Shown here one piece after another: positions 1-10,655 of a DNA stretch of 64,000 nt (positions are counted from its first letter, which is position 1; each line of letters opens with the position of its first letter). Under the pieces are notes generated by a model. That model was not told the DNA's origin and made no database searches. It saw only the letters and a list, made by a program, of their open reading frames with translations. Made by a program: the position numbers and the translations under genes. The stretch is from Hymenobacter siberiensis (GTDB lineage: Bacteria > Bacteroidota > Bacteroidia > Cytophagales > Hymenobacteraceae): assembly GCF_018967865.2 (NCBI RefSeq), contig NZ_JAHLZY020000001.1, forward strand, positions 2,232,001 to 2,296,000, given 5' to 3'.

Positions 1-3000
1 GAGGCCTGCAAGGCATACGTGCCGCTGGCCGGCTGCGCATCGGGCGTCAGCGTCCAGATGCCGGCCGGGTAAACGGCCAGGTAGCGCAGGGCGCTGGGCG
101 TAGTTTCGGTGCAGCTCAGGCCGGCATCGGAGTCGGTTTTGAGGCTGAACCGGGCATCGAGAAAGCTGGTGCCCGCGAGCTGGCTGCTGAGCAGGTCGAG
201 GCGGGCATACTGGCCCGCCGTGCCCACGGGGAAAGCGTAGGTGGCGCTCACGCCATCGGCAATGCTGCGGCGCAGGTTGCCCACCACGTAGCTGCCGCTG
301 CCGCTGGTGGTGAGGCTGGTGGCCGCCGAATTGGTATGCAGCCATTTGTACGAGCCCGTGGTGATGAGTCCGGCCGTGAGCGTGAGGCTGGTGGCCGTGC
401 CGGCATCGGTTTGCAGCACGAGGCCGGCGGGGTTGTTTACCACGGCGCGGCCAAAAGCGCTGCCGGCCAGCGCTTGGGCACTGCTGCCAACGAACGATAC
501 CTGGCTGGCGGGGTCCAGGGTGGTGGTGCCGGTATTCAGCCAGTCGCCGGTTATGGCGAGCTCGGCGGCGCTGCCCAGGGTTAGCTGGCCACCGGGCAGC
601 ACGCGCAGGGTGGCCACGGCTGCCCCGGGGCTGTTCAGTACGGGCATCAGCGGGCTGGCGGCCACCGTCACGTTGGTGGTGGCGGTGGGCACGGTGCCGC
701 TGGCCCAGTTCTGGCAATCGAGCCAGTCGGGGCCGGTACCGGCCCCGGTCCACTGTCCGGCCGGGCCATTCAGGGGCCCATCGGTCACCACCGGGAACGT
801 GCCGGTATTAATCAGGGAGCTGCAGCTGGCGCTGTTGGTGGCCACGCTTATCACCTGGTAGTTGGTAGTGGCCGTGCTGTTGGGCATCGGAAGGTCGTAG
901 GTGGCGTAGGGTACGGAAATCGTCTGGTTGGTGCCGGCCGTGAGGTTGCGCAGCACCACCGTGAGCGGGAACTGGGCCGCCGCCAGGACAGTGGGCTGCT
1001 GGGTGAGCCGGTCGAGGCCCGTGAACGTGAAGCGCAACGTATGCGCCCCAAGCTGCGGACATACCTGCTGGCTGCGGGATATGGCCTGCGGTAGGGTAGC
1101 AAAGCTCCAGCCGCTGGTATTGCCTTGGTTGTTAGCCTGCTGGCCAGTTTCGAAATAAGCGCCGCCCTGGGCCTGGCTGTCGCGCAGGTAGATGAAGCTG
1201 GCGCACACCGTGCCGGCGGGAGTGGCACTCGCCGGCTTGCTCCAGATGAAGGCCTGGCCATTGATGGTGCTTTGCAGGGTGATAACCCGGGTGCCCGTGC
1301 CGCTGGCCTGCACGTTGGCCGCCGCGGCAAACGTGGTGGTGGTGCCCGCCCCAAACCGGAAGGTTGAGCCCGGCTCCAGGGTTAGCTGGCTGGTGATGGT
1401 GTTGCTGCCGGTGAGAAGATTGACGCCGGCCAGCAGCAGGGTGGCAATGGTGCTGTTGCCGCCCATCACGTGCAGAATGCCAGGCCCCAGCTGCACGGTA
1501 TTGTAAGTGAGGCCGTTGCCGTTGAAAAATGTGCCGGTGCTGAGGAAAATGGTCGAGGTGCCCGCATCAAAAGTGAGCGACGCTGGCTGGGTAATGGTCC
1601 AGTTGCCGGCCGTGATTTCTACGGTGGAGCTGCCCAGGCGCAGGGCGCGGGCGGCAGGGGCGGTGCCGGGCAGGGGGTTGCTTAGCAGATTGCGCAACCG
1701 CACCGTCTGGTTGTTGGTAAGGAAGGTGCCGGCCAGCAGGGTCAGGCCAGCGCCCGCCGTGCGGGGCTGCTGCAACGCATCGGCCAGCCCCACGGTGGCC
1801 CCGGGCGCATTGATGGTGAGGGCCCCGCCGAATGCCTGCCCCGCGCTGGTAATGGTGGCCGCCCCCAGCACCAGGGTTTCGCCCAGCAGCTGCTGGCTCA
1901 TGGCCGGGCTCCAGGTGAGGGAGCCATGCACGCTGAGCTTGTTGGTGCTGATGCCGCTGAACGTGGGGGTATTGGTGGCAGCGGCCCAATTGAGGCTACG
2001 GCAGGCTGCCTGCACCGCATCGAGCGTCACCACTTGGTTGGGAGCGGTGAACGACTGCCCGTCGAAAAGGGCATCGTCCAGCTGGTTGGGGGCACAGTTG
2101 CCGCCCGCGCCGCCGCTGCTCAGGGCCCAGTGGCTCTGGGCGCTCCACGGGCCGGTGCCCCCCACCCAATACAGCGTGCGGGCCACCGGGGGGCTGGTAA
2201 ACACGAGCCCGGTAGTGCCGCCGTTGTTGAGGCTTTGGCTGGCCGTCCAGGTGCTTCCGCCCGTGAAAGCGACATCGCGCAGCGCGGTGAACTGCAGCAC
2301 CATATTGGGCAGGATGCCGCCGGCGGGCTTGCTGAATGTGGCCCCGGCGGTGGCACTGGTGCCGCTAATGCTTAGAAAGCCGCCGCAGCCTCCCACGGCG
2401 TTGAGCTGCGCGTTGCGGGCAAAGGTCTGGGTGGTGCTGTTGAACGTGTAGGCGTGGCCCGGGGCCAGCACTAGCTGCTGGGTAAAGACATTGCTGGAAT
2501 TGATATCGGCCGAGCCGGCGAAGATGAGCTCATCAAAAGTGGCCGGCGCGCCGCCGCCCGATACCAGCCAGGGCAGCGACAGCGCTGCGGGGTCGGTGAA
2601 GGCCACCGTGTGGTATTGCTGGCCCAGCCCCGCCACAAAGTAGGCCGGCTGGTTGTTGGTGGCGTTGGTGCCAATGCGAATGGTGCTGGTGCCGGCGTTG
2701 AGCACCGCCCCGGCCGCTACGTCCCAGGTATAGGTAGCGCGCGTGCCCACGTCGCCCAGGGCGGAGGCGGGCGTCAGGGTCAGCGTGCTGTTGCCCAGGT
2801 TCACCACCACCGGCGCTGCGCTGACCGGGCCGCCCCCCGCCGTGCCCGTGCTGAACACGGACGACGTGGCGGCGTAGCCACTGGTGAAGCCCTGCGCGGC
2901 AACGTCCTGACTGTTGGTATCAAGGGTGCCGGCTTCTACGTAGATGCGGCCGTTGGGCGAGGTAATGCCGGGTGCCAGCGTCAGGGCATCGAGCAGTGTG

Positions 3001-4652
3001 TAGGTGCTGCCCGGGGCCCGGAAGTAGAGGTTGGCCGTCAGTACCTGTTTGGCCATTAGCACCGTGGGGTTCGGTGCGCCAGCTTCGTAGCCGTAAAAAA
3101 CCAGGTCGGTGGCCAGCGCCAGCGTCATCGTGGTGTTGAGCGTCAGTGAGCCCCCGATGCCCAGTTGCTGGAGGCCCGGGTTGGCCGCGTCGCGGCTGAA
3201 AACCGGGGCATTGGCGTCCGTCCAGTCCAGGTCGCGGCAAAAGGCATTGGCGCCGTCCAGGGTCACTACCTGGCCGCTGGCGGTAAAGGAATTCGCGTCG
3301 AAATGCACGTTGGTGGCCAGCGAAGGCAGGCAGCTGTTGCCGCTGGCACTGCCGCCGCTGACCGATGCCCAGTGGCTGGCATCGTGCCAGGCACCCGTGC
3401 CGCCCACCCAGTACAGGTCGCTCACTGCCAGGGTGCTGAATGCTGCTCCCTGGGTGTTGCCCCGGTCCAGGCAGGCCGTTGCCGGCAGTGGCACGCCGCT
3501 CCCGCTAAAGACAACGTCCTGCACCGCCGCGTAGGTGAGCGCGGTACTGCCCCAGCCCCCGGTCCGGTTAAAAACCGCTGCCTTGCCCGGCACGCTCGAT
3601 TGCAGGCTGGCTAGGCCGGCGCAGCTGCCGCCCGATACTACTTGTGCCGTACCGGCAAAGGACAATGCTTGCCCGGCCGCCGCCCGCAATACCACATCGC
3701 GGCCCACGGCCAGCGTGCCGCCAATGGCGGCCGCGCTGGTCAGGGTAGTATTGCCATTGATGAGGAGCTTCGTAAAAGCCGAGCCCGCTACGCTAAAGGT
3801 AGCCGTGGTTCCGGCTGCTACTTCCACCACGTTGTAAACCTGCTCGGTGCTGATGAAGGAGTACCCGTTGGCCGTGGCCCGCACCGTAGTTCCCAGCCGC
3901 AGGATGCTGGCACCCGCATCAAAAATCAGGTTCGTGCCCGACAACTCCCAGGTATTAACGGGCGACAGCAGGTTGAACGTGCTGTTATTCAAAAGGATGG
4001 TTCGATACAGATTGCCCGTGCTGCGCACGCCATAGCACGATACCTGGGCGCTGCCAAAGTCGATGGAGCCCGTATTGAGCAGTAGGCTGGGCGTCGCGCC
4101 GTACTGCACCAGGTTGGCATCGCTGGTAAACAGCCAGCCGCCGAGCTTGCTATCGAAGCTCAGCCAGCCGTTGATGGGCACGGCCTGCAAATCAAGGACG
4201 TGCCCCGTCGAGGTGGCCAGCAGGCTGACGTTGGCGTCCTGTTGGCCCAGGCCAGTGGCCAGGCGCAGGTCGCCGTTCACCTCAACGGTGCCGCTGCCCA
4301 CGAGGCGCGCGCCGCCGGTGGTGCCGCCCCGGCCCACCGCGTGCACGGCTCCGGTCCAGTCCATATCGAAGCAGGTGACGGTGGCATCGATGGTTATGGT
4401 CTGGTTGCTGGCCGTGAAGGAATTAGCATCGAAATAAACGTTGTCGGTGCTTTGAGGTACCTGGTCGTGGGTGGCGCTGCCGCCGCTGCTGCTGGCCCAG
4501 TGGTCCAGGTCGTTCCAGAGGCCGGTGCCGCCCACCCAATAGTAGTTGGCGGCGTGCGTGGCGGGGGCAAAGCCCAGCAGAAGCAGCAACAGCAACAGCC
4601 CGCGCCCGGCCCGGCCCGGTCGGGTTGGTGCGACAATAGAGGATAATAGCAT
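1..4652 (-). CDS. Giant secreted modular protein, probable type IX secretion cargo (3' end outside window)
   Basis: At least 1,550 codons run open to the window edge, so the C-terminus is missing. The start at 4652 gives a signal peptide: a short basic stretch, nine or so leucines, then a cleavage-like PATHAA. Four modules begin with a YWVGGTG-x-W motif or a close relative (about residues 38, 409, 828 and 1305). Each is followed by a HWA-SGG stretch, a FDANSF-like strand and long Thr/Ser/Gly-rich beta repeats resembling filamentous adhesins. Such modules are common in large Bacteroidota surface proteins carrying a C-terminal type IX sorting domain, which would lie beyond position 1. An in-frame ATG at 4775 overlaps the upstream ORF stop, but that start would bury the signal peptide. 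Surface adhesion is inferred from composition only. Confidence 0.85.
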   Translation of the reverse strand, partial: MLLSSIVAPTRPGRAGRGLLLLLLLLGFAPATHAANYYWVGGTGLWNDLDHWASSSGGSATHDQVPQSTDNVYFDANSFTASNQTITIDATVTCFDMDWTGAVHAVGRGGTTGGARLVGSGTVEVNGDLRLATGLGQQDANVSLLATSTGHVLDLQAVPINGWLSFDSKLGGWLFTSDANLVQYGATPSLLLNTGSIDFGSAQVSCYGVRSTGNLYRTILLNNSTFNLLSPVNTWELSGTNLIFDAGASILRLGTTVRATANGYSFISTEQVYNVVEVAAGTTATFSVAGSAFTKLLINGNTTLTSAAAIGGTLAVGRDVVLRAAAGQALSFAGTAQVVSGGSCAGLASLQSSVPGKAAVFNRTGGWGSTALTYAAVQDVVFSGSGVPLPATACLDRGNTQGAAFSTLAVSDLYWVGGTGAWHDASHWASVSGGSASGNSCLPSLATNVHFDANSFTASGQVVTLDGANAFCRDLDWTDANAPVFSRDAANPGLQQLGIGGSLTLNTTMTLALATDLVFYGYEAGAPNPTVLMAKQVLTANLYFRAPGSTYTLLDALTLAPGITSPNGRIYVEAGTLDTNSQDVAAQGFTSGYAATSSVFSTGTAGGGPVSAAPVVVNLGNSTLTLTPASALGDVGTRATYTWDVAAGAVLNAGTSTIRIGTNATNNQPAYFVAGLGQQYHTVAFTDPAALSLPWLVSGGGAPATFDELIFAGSADINSSNVFTQQLVLAPGHAYTFNSTTQTFARNAQLNAVGGCGGFLSISGTSATAGATFSKPAGGILPNMVLQFTALRDVAFTGGSTWTASQSLNNGGTTGLVFTSPPVARTLYWVGGTGPWSAQSHWALSSGGAGGNCAPNQLDDALFDGQSFTAPNQVVTLDAVQAACRSLNWAAATNTPTFSGISTNKLSVHGSLTWSPAMSQQLLGETLVLGAATITSAGQAFGGALTINAPGATVGLADALQQPRTAGAGLTLLAGTFLTNNQTVRLRNLLSNPLPGTAPAARALRLGSSTVEITAGNWTITQPASLTFDAGTSTIFLSTGTFFNGNGLTYNTVQLGPGILHVMGGNSTIATLLLAGVNLLTGSNTITSQLTLEPGSTFRFGAGTTTTFAAAANVQASGTGTRVITLQSTINGQAFIWSKPASATPAGTVCASFIYLRDSQAQGGAYFETGQQANNQGNTSGWSFATLPQAISRSQQVCPQLGAHTLRFTFTGLDRLTQQPTVLAAAQFPLTVVLRNLTAGTNQTISVPYATYDLPMPNSTATTNYQVISVATNSASCSSLINTGTFPVVTDGPLNGPAGQWTGAGTGPDWLDCQNWASGTVPTATTNVTVAASPLMPVLNSPGAAVATLRVLPGGQLTLGSAAELAITGDWLNTGTTTLDPASQVSFVGSSAQALAGSAFGRAVVNNPAGLVLQTDAGTATSLTLTAGLITTGSYKWLHTNSAATSLTTSGSGSYVVGNLRRSIADGVSATYAFPVGTAGQYARLDLLSSQLAGTSFLDARFSLKTDSDAGLSCTETTPSALRYLAVYPAGIWTLTPDAQPASGTYALQA

Positions 4653-4771
4653 CGGAATGAAGGTGTGGTATTTAGGAAGGAAAATGATGGCGTGGCCGGC
4701 TAGCAGGCCCACCGGTAAAGGCAAGCAGACGCGGGTGCTCAGTAGCACGGTCCGCAAGGCCCACAAAAGAT

Positions 4772-5068
4772 TCATAATCCAGTAGTTGGCAGTGCCGGGC
4801 GCAGCGCGGCCGGATAGTACCGTGCCGGCATCGGCAGTACTTCGTGCTGGGTGGCCACCAGCGGCGCCGGAAGCGGCACCAGCAGGCGCGGCCCGAGCCC
4901 GGCCCGCGCCGGGATGGTGGCTACCGCCGGCGGCAATGCCGTGCGGCTCCAGCGGCCCAGCGGCAGCAGGCTAAACAACAGGCCCACCTGCCACAGCCAC
5001 TTGCGCGAAGTGCTGGGGCGGAAATTTGGGCTGGCGGGGGTTTCTTCGAGCAGTATAGTTGGAGGCAT
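4772..5068 (-). CDS. Small hypothetical protein with one membrane segment
   Basis: A 98-residue ORF with a single hydrophobic segment (WLWQVGLLFSLLPLG, about residues 24-38) after a short polar N-terminus; the rest is Pro/Ala/Leu-rich. A purine-rich stretch (AGGAAAAAG) precedes the ATG on the minus strand. It lies just upstream of the giant secreted protein on the same strand, and its TGA overlaps an alternative ATG of that gene at 4775. I recognise no family. It could be a spurious GC-rich ORF; its position and orientation are the main support. Confidence 0.4.
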   Translation of the reverse strand: MPPTILLEETPASPNFRPSTSRKWLWQVGLLFSLLPLGRWSRTALPPAVATIPARAGLGPRLLVPLPAPLVATQHEVLPMPARYYPAALRPALPTTGL

Positions 5069-5170
5069 AGCAGGGCTTTTTCCTGTCTGTAGCCACTGCT
5101 ATACCAATTTTTATTAATGCCGCCAAATAGCTTATAGTATGATAGTTATAGGTGTAAACTCAGGCCTGAA

Positions 5171-5207
5171 GCTCCGTTTTTCAGAATAAATGTCTGAAAA
5201 ACGGAGC
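5171..5207. terminator. Perfect 14-bp stem-loop after the hybrid kinase gene
   Basis: Arms 5171-5184 (GCTCCGTTTTTCAG) and 5194-5207 are exact reverse complements around a 9-nt AT-rich loop. It sits 15 bp beyond the stop of the kinase gene and upstream of the next minus-strand genes, so it may terminate transcription. A sequence-related hairpin lies at 45061-45114, so it could also be a dispersed repeat. Confidence 0.6.
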
Positions 5208-5221
5208 ATGTACTTCCGGAC

Positions 5222-8200
5222 TCAGGCGCCGCCGGTGCGGCGGGCTTCCAACTCGGCCGACATTGCGAAGATGACCTCGCGCAATTGCAGGTCCACGACT
5301 TCGACTATGGGCTGCAGGTCGTCGTAGGAAAAAAGACCGGCCCAGTTTTCTATTGTATCCATTAGCTCGATGGCCGGCTGAATGTGCAGGTGCCGCAGGC
5401 TGGGGCACATCTTATGGGCGGCGGCCTGCAAGCTGGCCAGGTTGCCCACGGCCAGCGCCGCGTGCAGGTCGCGAAGCGCCGTGCCGGTGCTGCTGATAAA
5501 GGTTTGCAGCATCGACGCGATAAACTTCTGGTCGCCCTGGCCCATGCTCTCCAGCAGCCGCAGGTCGTAGAGCTGGCGCTGGGGCACGGGGGCCACCTTT
5601 GGGGGGGCAGCGGGGGGCAGCGGGCGGCCGGGCGGCCGGAGCACCCAGTCGTAGACGAGTTGCAGGAGCTCGTCCTCGTAAAACGGCTTGGTGAGGTAGT
5701 CGTCCATGCCGGCGGCCAGGCATTTTTCCTTCTCGCCGCTGGTGGCCGATGCCGTGAGGGCGATGATGGGCGTGGTCTGCCCCATTTGCTCGCGCAGGTA
5801 GCGCGTGGCTTCGAAGCCGTCCATCACCGGCATCTGCACGTCCATCAGAATCAGGTCGAAGCGCTGTTCGCGGACACACGCAATGGCAAATTCACCATTT
5901 TCTGCTTCGGTTACTTTGATATGGGCATTGAGGAGCAGTGTCTTGGCCATCAAGCGGTTGTACTCGTTGTCTTCCACTAGCAGGATGTGCTTGCCACGCA
6001 GCTCCTGCGCGTTGGGGCTGGTGGCCGACCGGCGCGGCGGCAGGTCATCGACGGTGCCAATGGGCAGCGCCAGGGCGAAGTGAATGGTGGTGCCCTGGTT
6101 TTTCTCGCTCTCAATCACGATTTCGCTGCCCATCAGCCGGGCCAGGCTGCGACAGATGCTTAGGCCCAGGCCCGTACCGCCAAATTTGCGGGTAATGGAT
6201 ACGTCCTCCTGGCTGAATTCCTGAAAAATGTACTTCAGGTACGACGGGTCGATGCCGATGCCGGTGTCGCGCACCGTAAACGCCAGCCATACGGCCCCGC
6301 TTTCAACACCGGCTACCTCGCACTCAATGGTTACGGCGCCTTTGCTGGTGAATTTTACGGCATTGCCGGCCAGATTCAGCAAAATCTGGGTGATGCGGTA
6401 CGGGTCGCCGAGCACCACGTCCGGCACCAGCGAATCGATGACGGTGTTCAGTGCCAGCCCCTTTTCCTCCGCTTTGTAGAGCAGGGTTTTTTCCACCTGG
6501 GCGCAAAGGCGGGTCACGTTGAAGCCTACCTGCTCGATGGTCATCTGGCCGGCATCGAGCTTGGTCAGGTCCAGGATGTCGTTGATGATAACCAGCAGGT
6601 TCTCGGCCGAGGTGGTGATGGCGTGCAGGTAATTACTCTGGCGCGTGGCCAGCGGGGTTTTGGCCAGCAGCTGGCTCATGCCCAGGATGGCGTTCATGGG
6701 TGTGCGGATTTCGTGGCTCATGTTGGCCAGGAACAGCTCCTTGGTTTTGGCCGAATACTCGGCCTGCTGCTTGGCTTCGCGCAGGTTTTGTTCCAGCTGT
6801 TTCATGTGCGTGATGTCGAGGCTGATGCCAATGGTGCCCATCACGGCATGTTCCTGGTCGTAGAGCGGGGCAGCTCCGGTAAAAAGCCATTTCGTCTTGC
6901 CGTCCTTGGTCACGATGGGCATCTCATAAGAGCTGCTCACCCCTTGTTCCCGCAGCTGGTATTGCTGCTCGATGTGCGGCAGGCTGCCGTAGGGCATCAG
7001 CAACGAAGGCAGCGGGTTGCCGAGCAGCTCTTCGTTGGTGTAGCCAATAAAGTTGCAGTAGTTCGGGTTGGCATAGAGCACGCGCTTCTCCAGGTCCGTC
7101 TCCACCAGCCCCAGCTGCATGTTGTCGATGATGGTGCGGTACTTGGCCTCGCGGAGCTGCAGGCCCTTTTTGGCTTTGTAGCTCTCGGTAATGTCCTCAA
7201 ATTTCCAAAGAAACCCGATATCCGTATCCCCGTCCCAAACCGGCCCGAACTCGCGCTCTACCACGCGCCCATTACTCATGTGAAACAGGTTGAGGCGCTC
7301 TTCCAGCCGGCGTACTACCTGGGTGGCCATGTCCGGCGCGTCGGCCACCGGCCGCGCAATGCAGCTTTGTATCTGCGCTTCCACCTGGTGATAGTCGGTG
7401 CCGATGAGCTCCTCGGGCGCAGCCGTGAGCTCGAAGAGCTGGCAAAAGGCATTGTTGGTCAGCACCACCTTGTGATTTTCGTCCACCAGCAGCACCCCGC
7501 GCTTCAGCTCTTTAAACGTAGTAGTGAGGCGCAGCGCCGTGGTAGCCAGGGCATTCTGGGCTTCCCGGCGCGCCGAAATATCCCCGATGATGCCTGTGAA
7601 AATAAGTGGCGTGCCCAGCGCATTGCGCTTGGTCACCATGCCCCGGTTCAGCACCCATTTGTAGCTTCCATCGTGGCAGCGCACGCGGTGCTCGCAGGCA
7701 AACAGCTCCTTTTCGCCGCTCTGGCAGGAAGTCCACTCCTGGTTCACCAGGGCAATCTCATCCAGATGCACGTAGTCGAGGAGGGTGATGCTCTCGTCGT
7801 CCCAGACCTGGTCGTCGTAGCCGAGCATGTTCAGCCATTCGTGCGATACCGACGTGTGTTTTGTGGTGTAGTGGTATTCCCAGGTGCCCATGCCCAGGCC
7901 TTCCATCATGAGCAGCCCGCGCAGAATGCTGCGGCGCGCTTCCTCCTCGGCCAGCTTGCTGAGGGTAATGTCCTCGATGCTGCCGCTGAAGTCCCGGCCG
8001 TAGTCGTCCTGGCCCGACATAGCCGAGCTGAGGCGGCACCAGCGCAAGGGCTGTCCCGGTACCACCAGGCGGCACTCCAGCATCACCGGCACGTTGGCCG
8101 CGATGGCCGCCTGGTAGATGGCCCAATTGGCCGGGTGGTCATCGGGATGCACGAAGTCGCTCAGGTGCTCCATGTCATCAATCCCGAAAAGTTCCTTCAG

Positions 8201-8812
8201 CCTGGGGCTGCAGTACGTGAACCGGCGCGGGTCATCGTTGTCCTGCCGCACGCGGTAGAGCACGCACGGCGCACTTTCGGCCAGGATGCGGAACCGGGCT
8301 TCGCTTTCGGCCAATACCTGCTGGGCCTTCCGCTTAAGCGAAAGGTCCTCCAGCAGGCCCAGAAACAGTTCAAACTCTCCCTGCGACGTTTTGTGCAGGG
8401 GATGCATATCCAGGCGCAGCCGCTTGCCTTCCTGCGCGGGGTGGTCTGGCAATTCAAACTGAAACGCCTCCTGCCGGGCCAGGCTGGCCGCCACCGTGGC
8501 CTGCACCTCGGCGCTGGACTGCATGTCGGGGGGCAGGTCGGAGAGCGGCCGGCCTATCAGGTGGGCCAGCGTGCAGCGGCACATGGCCAGCAATGCCGGG
8601 TTGGCCCAGATGATGCAGCCCCGCGAATCGCTGAGCAGGAGCCCGGAGTAGCTGGTTTGCAGCTGCTCCTGCAACTCGGCCGGGCTGCCCTCACCCAAAG
8701 GAGCCGCGTCGGAGACGGCCGCCAGCTGAGCGCGCAATTCGGCGATTTCGGCATCACGCTGGCGCAGCGTGTGCTCGAGCGTGGCACGGGTAGTGTTGGG
8801 GGTCATGGGCAC
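5222..8812 (-). CDS. Hybrid sensor histidine kinase with five PAS domains, receiver and HPt
   Basis: A 1,196-residue protein with no obvious membrane segment, so probably a cytoplasmic sensor. An N-terminal coiled coil is followed by about five PAS/PAC domains (roughly 50-670), then HisKA with H700 in [11 protein letters not shown], HATPase with [16 protein letters not shown] and GGTGLGLSI (about 800-915), a receiver with D991 in LILMDVQMP, and a C-terminal HPt with H1133 in AAHKMCPSL. All phosphorelay residues are present, so it can run an internal His-Asp-His relay and pass phosphate to a separate regulator. It starts 27 bp after the sigma-54 activator gene on the same strand, so the two are probably co-transcribed. 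The first codon is GTG; an ATG two codons later (8806) is equally likely. Confidence 0.93.
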   Translation of the reverse strand: MPMTPNTTRATLEHTLRQRDAEIAELRAQLAAVSDAAPLGEGSPAELQEQLQTSYSGLLLSDSRGCIIWANPALLAMCRCTLAHLIGRPLSDLPPDMQSSAEVQATVAASLARQEAFQFELPDHPAQEGKRLRLDMHPLHKTSQGEFELFLGLLEDLSLKRKAQQVLAESEARFRILAESAPCVLYRVRQDNDDPRRFTYCSPRLKELFGIDDMEHLSDFVHPDDHPANWAIYQAAIAANVPVMLECRLVVPGQPLRWCRLSSAMSGQDDYGRDFSGSIEDITLSKLAEEEARRSILRGLLMMEGLGMGTWEYHYTTKHTSVSHEWLNMLGYDDQVWDDESITLLDYVHLDEIALVNQEWTSCQSGEKELFACEHRVRCHDGSYKWVLNRGMVTKRNALGTPLIFTGIIGDISARREAQNALATTALRLTTTFKELKRGVLLVDENHKVVLTNNAFCQLFELTAAPEELIGTDYHQVEAQIQSCIARPVADAPDMATQVVRRLEERLNLFHMSNGRVVEREFGPVWDGDTDIGFLWKFEDITESYKAKKGLQLREAKYRTIIDNMQLGLVETDLEKRVLYANPNYCNFIGYTNEELLGNPLPSLLMPYGSLPHIEQQYQLREQGVSSSYEMPIVTKDGKTKWLFTGAAPLYDQEHAVMGTIGISLDITHMKQLEQNLREAKQQAEYSAKTKELFLANMSHEIRTPMNAILGMSQLLAKTPLATRQSNYLHAITTSAENLLVIINDILDLTKLDAGQMTIEQVGFNVTRLCAQVEKTLLYKAEEKGLALNTVIDSLVPDVVLGDPYRITQILLNLAGNAVKFTSKGAVTIECEVAGVESGAVWLAFTVRDTGIGIDPSYLKYIFQEFSQEDVSITRKFGGTGLGLSICRSLARLMGSEIVIESEKNQGTTIHFALALPIGTVDDLPPRRSATSPNAQELRGKHILLVEDNEYNRLMAKTLLLNAHIKVTEAENGEFAIACVREQRFDLILMDVQMPVMDGFEATRYLREQMGQTTPIIALTASATSGEKEKCLAAGMDDYLTKPFYEDELLQLVYDWVLRPPGRPLPPAAPPKVAPVPQRQLYDLRLLESMGQGDQKFIASMLQTFISSTGTALRDLHAALAVGNLASLQAAAHKMCPSLRHLHIQPAIELMDTIENWAGLFSYDDLQPIVEVVDLQLREVIFAMSAELEARRTGGA

Positions 8813-8839
8813 GGTCAGAGAAGTGGAAACGCCGGCCGG

Positions 8840-10186
8840 TTATATTTCGCCGTCCTGTATCATCTTGTAAATCGTGGACTTGCCCACGTCCAGGGTTTGG
8901 GCCACCTGCGGCACATTGCCGTCGTACTTCTCTAGGTAGTGCCGCACAATGGCGCAGGTGTAGGCCCGCAGGGTCTTTTCCGAGCTCAGGAAACTGGTGT
9001 CGCGCCCGGCCGGGGCAAACATCACATCGGCGGGCGAAATCTCCGGCCCGTTGCTGAGCACGGCGGCCAACTCCACAATGGTTTTCAGCTCGCGCACGTT
9101 GCCGGGGTAGGCGTAGGCCCGCAGCTTAGCCAGCGTGTCGGGGGCCAGCACCAGGGCGGGCTTGCCATACTCGCGGCAAAACTCGTCCACGAAGTATTTG
9201 GCTAGGTACAGCGTGTCCTGGCCGCGCTCGCGCAGGGGCGGCAGCAGCAGTGGCAGGCCCATGATGCGGTAGTACAGGTCTTCGCGAAACGTGCTTTTCT
9301 GCACTTCATCGGCCAGGTTCTTGTGCGTGGCCGTGATGAGGCGCACGTCGAGCTTGATGCGCTCGTTGCCGCCCACGCGCTGCAATTCGCGCTCCTGCAG
9401 CACGCGCAGTAGCTTGCTCTGAATGGCGGGGTTCAGGTCCCCGATTTCGTCCAGAAACAGCGTGCCGCCGTTGGCCTCCTCAAACTTGCCGATTTTGCGG
9501 GCCACCGCGCTGGTGAACGCGCCCTTCTCGTGCCCAAACAGCTCGCTTTCCAGCAGCTCGGTGGGAATAGCGGCCATGTTTACGGCCACAAAGGGCTTGC
9601 GGTGCCGCCCCGAGTTCATGTGAATGGCCTTGGCCACCAGCTCCTTGCCCGTACCCGTTTCGCCGGTGATGGAAACGTTGACCGGCGTTTGGGCCGCTTT
9701 CTCCATCAGCCCAAAAATGCGCTTGATGGCCGGGCTGTTGCCCTTCATGATTTTGCTGAAATCGTACTTGGCCTGGAGCTGGCTTTCGAGGCTTTTCACG
9801 CGTTGGCGCAGGCCATTGGTTTCGCGCAGCTTCTGCACGGTATTCCAGAGAAAATCCTTGGTGTTGTCGTCTTTCACCAGGTAGTCGGACGCGCCCATCT
9901 TGAGCAAGTGCACAGCCGTCGCGATTTTATCTTGCGCACTGATGACGATGAGCGGCACCTCGGGCCAGCGCTGCCGCAGGGTGCTCAGCAGCTTGTCGCC
10001 GCTGATGTCGGGCAGCGAAAAGTCGATGGTTACCACATCGGGCAGCAAGTGCATGTTGTCCAGGCATTCCTGCCCCGACGTCCAGAGGTGAACCGTATTT
10101 TCCGGATTAAGGGACAGGTGGTAGTGCAGCAGTTGCCCGTACCAGGGGTCATCCTCAACGATGAAGATGATGAAAGGTGATTCCAT
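8840..10186 (-). CDS. Sigma-54-dependent response regulator, NtrC family
   Basis: A 448-residue regulator of classic three-domain form. The receiver (1-120) has D55 as phosphoacceptor and K105 in DYLVKDD. A linker coiled coil leads to the AAA+ domain (about 145-380) with Walker A GETGTGKE (175-182) and Walker [11 protein letters not shown] (241-250). A C-terminal Fis-type helix-turn-helix ends the protein ([16 protein letters not shown]). The sigma-54 contact loop reads GAFTSA (222-227) instead of GAFTGA. Members of this family remodel RpoN holoenzyme at -24/-12 promoters. It precedes the hybrid kinase gene, its likely partner, and four sigma-54-like promoters lie upstream of glycan genes in this window. 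That these are its targets is inference. Confidence 0.95.
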   Translation of the reverse strand: MESPFIIFIVEDDPWYGQLLHYHLSLNPENTVHLWTSGQECLDNMHLLPDVVTIDFSLPDISGDKLLSTLRQRWPEVPLIVISAQDKIATAVHLLKMGASDYLVKDDNTKDFLWNTVQKLRETNGLRQRVKSLESQLQAKYDFSKIMKGNSPAIKRIFGLMEKAAQTPVNVSITGETGTGKELVAKAIHMNSGRHRKPFVAVNMAAIPTELLESELFGHEKGAFTSAVARKIGKFEEANGGTLFLDEIGDLNPAIQSKLLRVLQERELQRVGGNERIKLDVRLITATHKNLADEVQKSTFREDLYYRIMGLPLLLPPLRERGQDTLYLAKYFVDEFCREYGKPALVLAPDTLAKLRAYAYPGNVRELKTIVELAAVLSNGPEISPADVMFAPAGRDTSFLSSEKTLRAYTCAIVRHYLEKYDGNVPQVAQTLDVGKSTIYKMIQDGEI

Positions 10187-10655
10187 AGTTGACTTTGCCG
10201 GCTCAGTAAGGTGGCGCGATACGCCTTAAGGACTAGTTAGCTGCGGTATACACTAACCAGCCGGGCCGATACCCCCCAACCTTATAAAAAGGCCGGTACA
10301 GATGAAAGGTTGAAAGTATGTAATAAATCTCAGGTAACTGAATGATAAAAGTTGGTATTATTTATATTTTATTTATGTTTTAATATAAAAATATACATTT
10401 AAGGTATGCACGATTAACCAGTCAATAAAGACGATGAATGAGCTATATTACTCGTTAAATGAAAAACAATCATTTTTGTTTAAAAAATGGTTTATGTGTT
10501 TTGTTTAAACAGGCAATATTGAAGCTGTTTAGAAAGTCCCCGAACGGTCATGCAGCGCGCAGCGAAGCATGACCGGTTGAGTACCTTTTGTGACTTTCTA
10601 AACAACTCCATTGGTTGGGAAAGGGCGAATGCAGGTGGCCTGCGCTGTTGAAGCC
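10187..10655. other. AT-rich intergenic region upstream of the sigma-54 activator
   Basis: About 470 bp without a convincing gene. Positions 10290-10515 are strongly AT-rich against the GC-rich background and probably hold the promoter of the minus-strand regulator gene, but I could not place an unambiguous TAnnTTTG or -24/-12 box. The part nearer the glycosyltransferase gene carries a compound palindromic repeat, listed separately. Confidence 0.6.
10521..10607. repeat. Compound palindromic element with outer GTTTAGAAAGTC arms
   Basis: Outer 12-bp arms GTTTAGAAAGTC (10527-10538) and their complement (10592-10603) enclose inner 8-bp arms GGTCATGC (10546-10553) and GCATGACC (10567-10574). The inner core with GCGCAGCGAAGCAT matches the element at 27211-27311. 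The outer module starting GAAGCTGTTTAGAA recurs exactly at 60914, there around a different core. Confidence 0.75.

Noticed and set aside
6623..8935. 770-codon plus-strand ORF opposite the hybrid kinase
   Set aside because: It is antisense to an unmistakable kinase with intact motifs; composition is the Arg/Gly/Gln-rich pattern of a GC-rich shadow frame.
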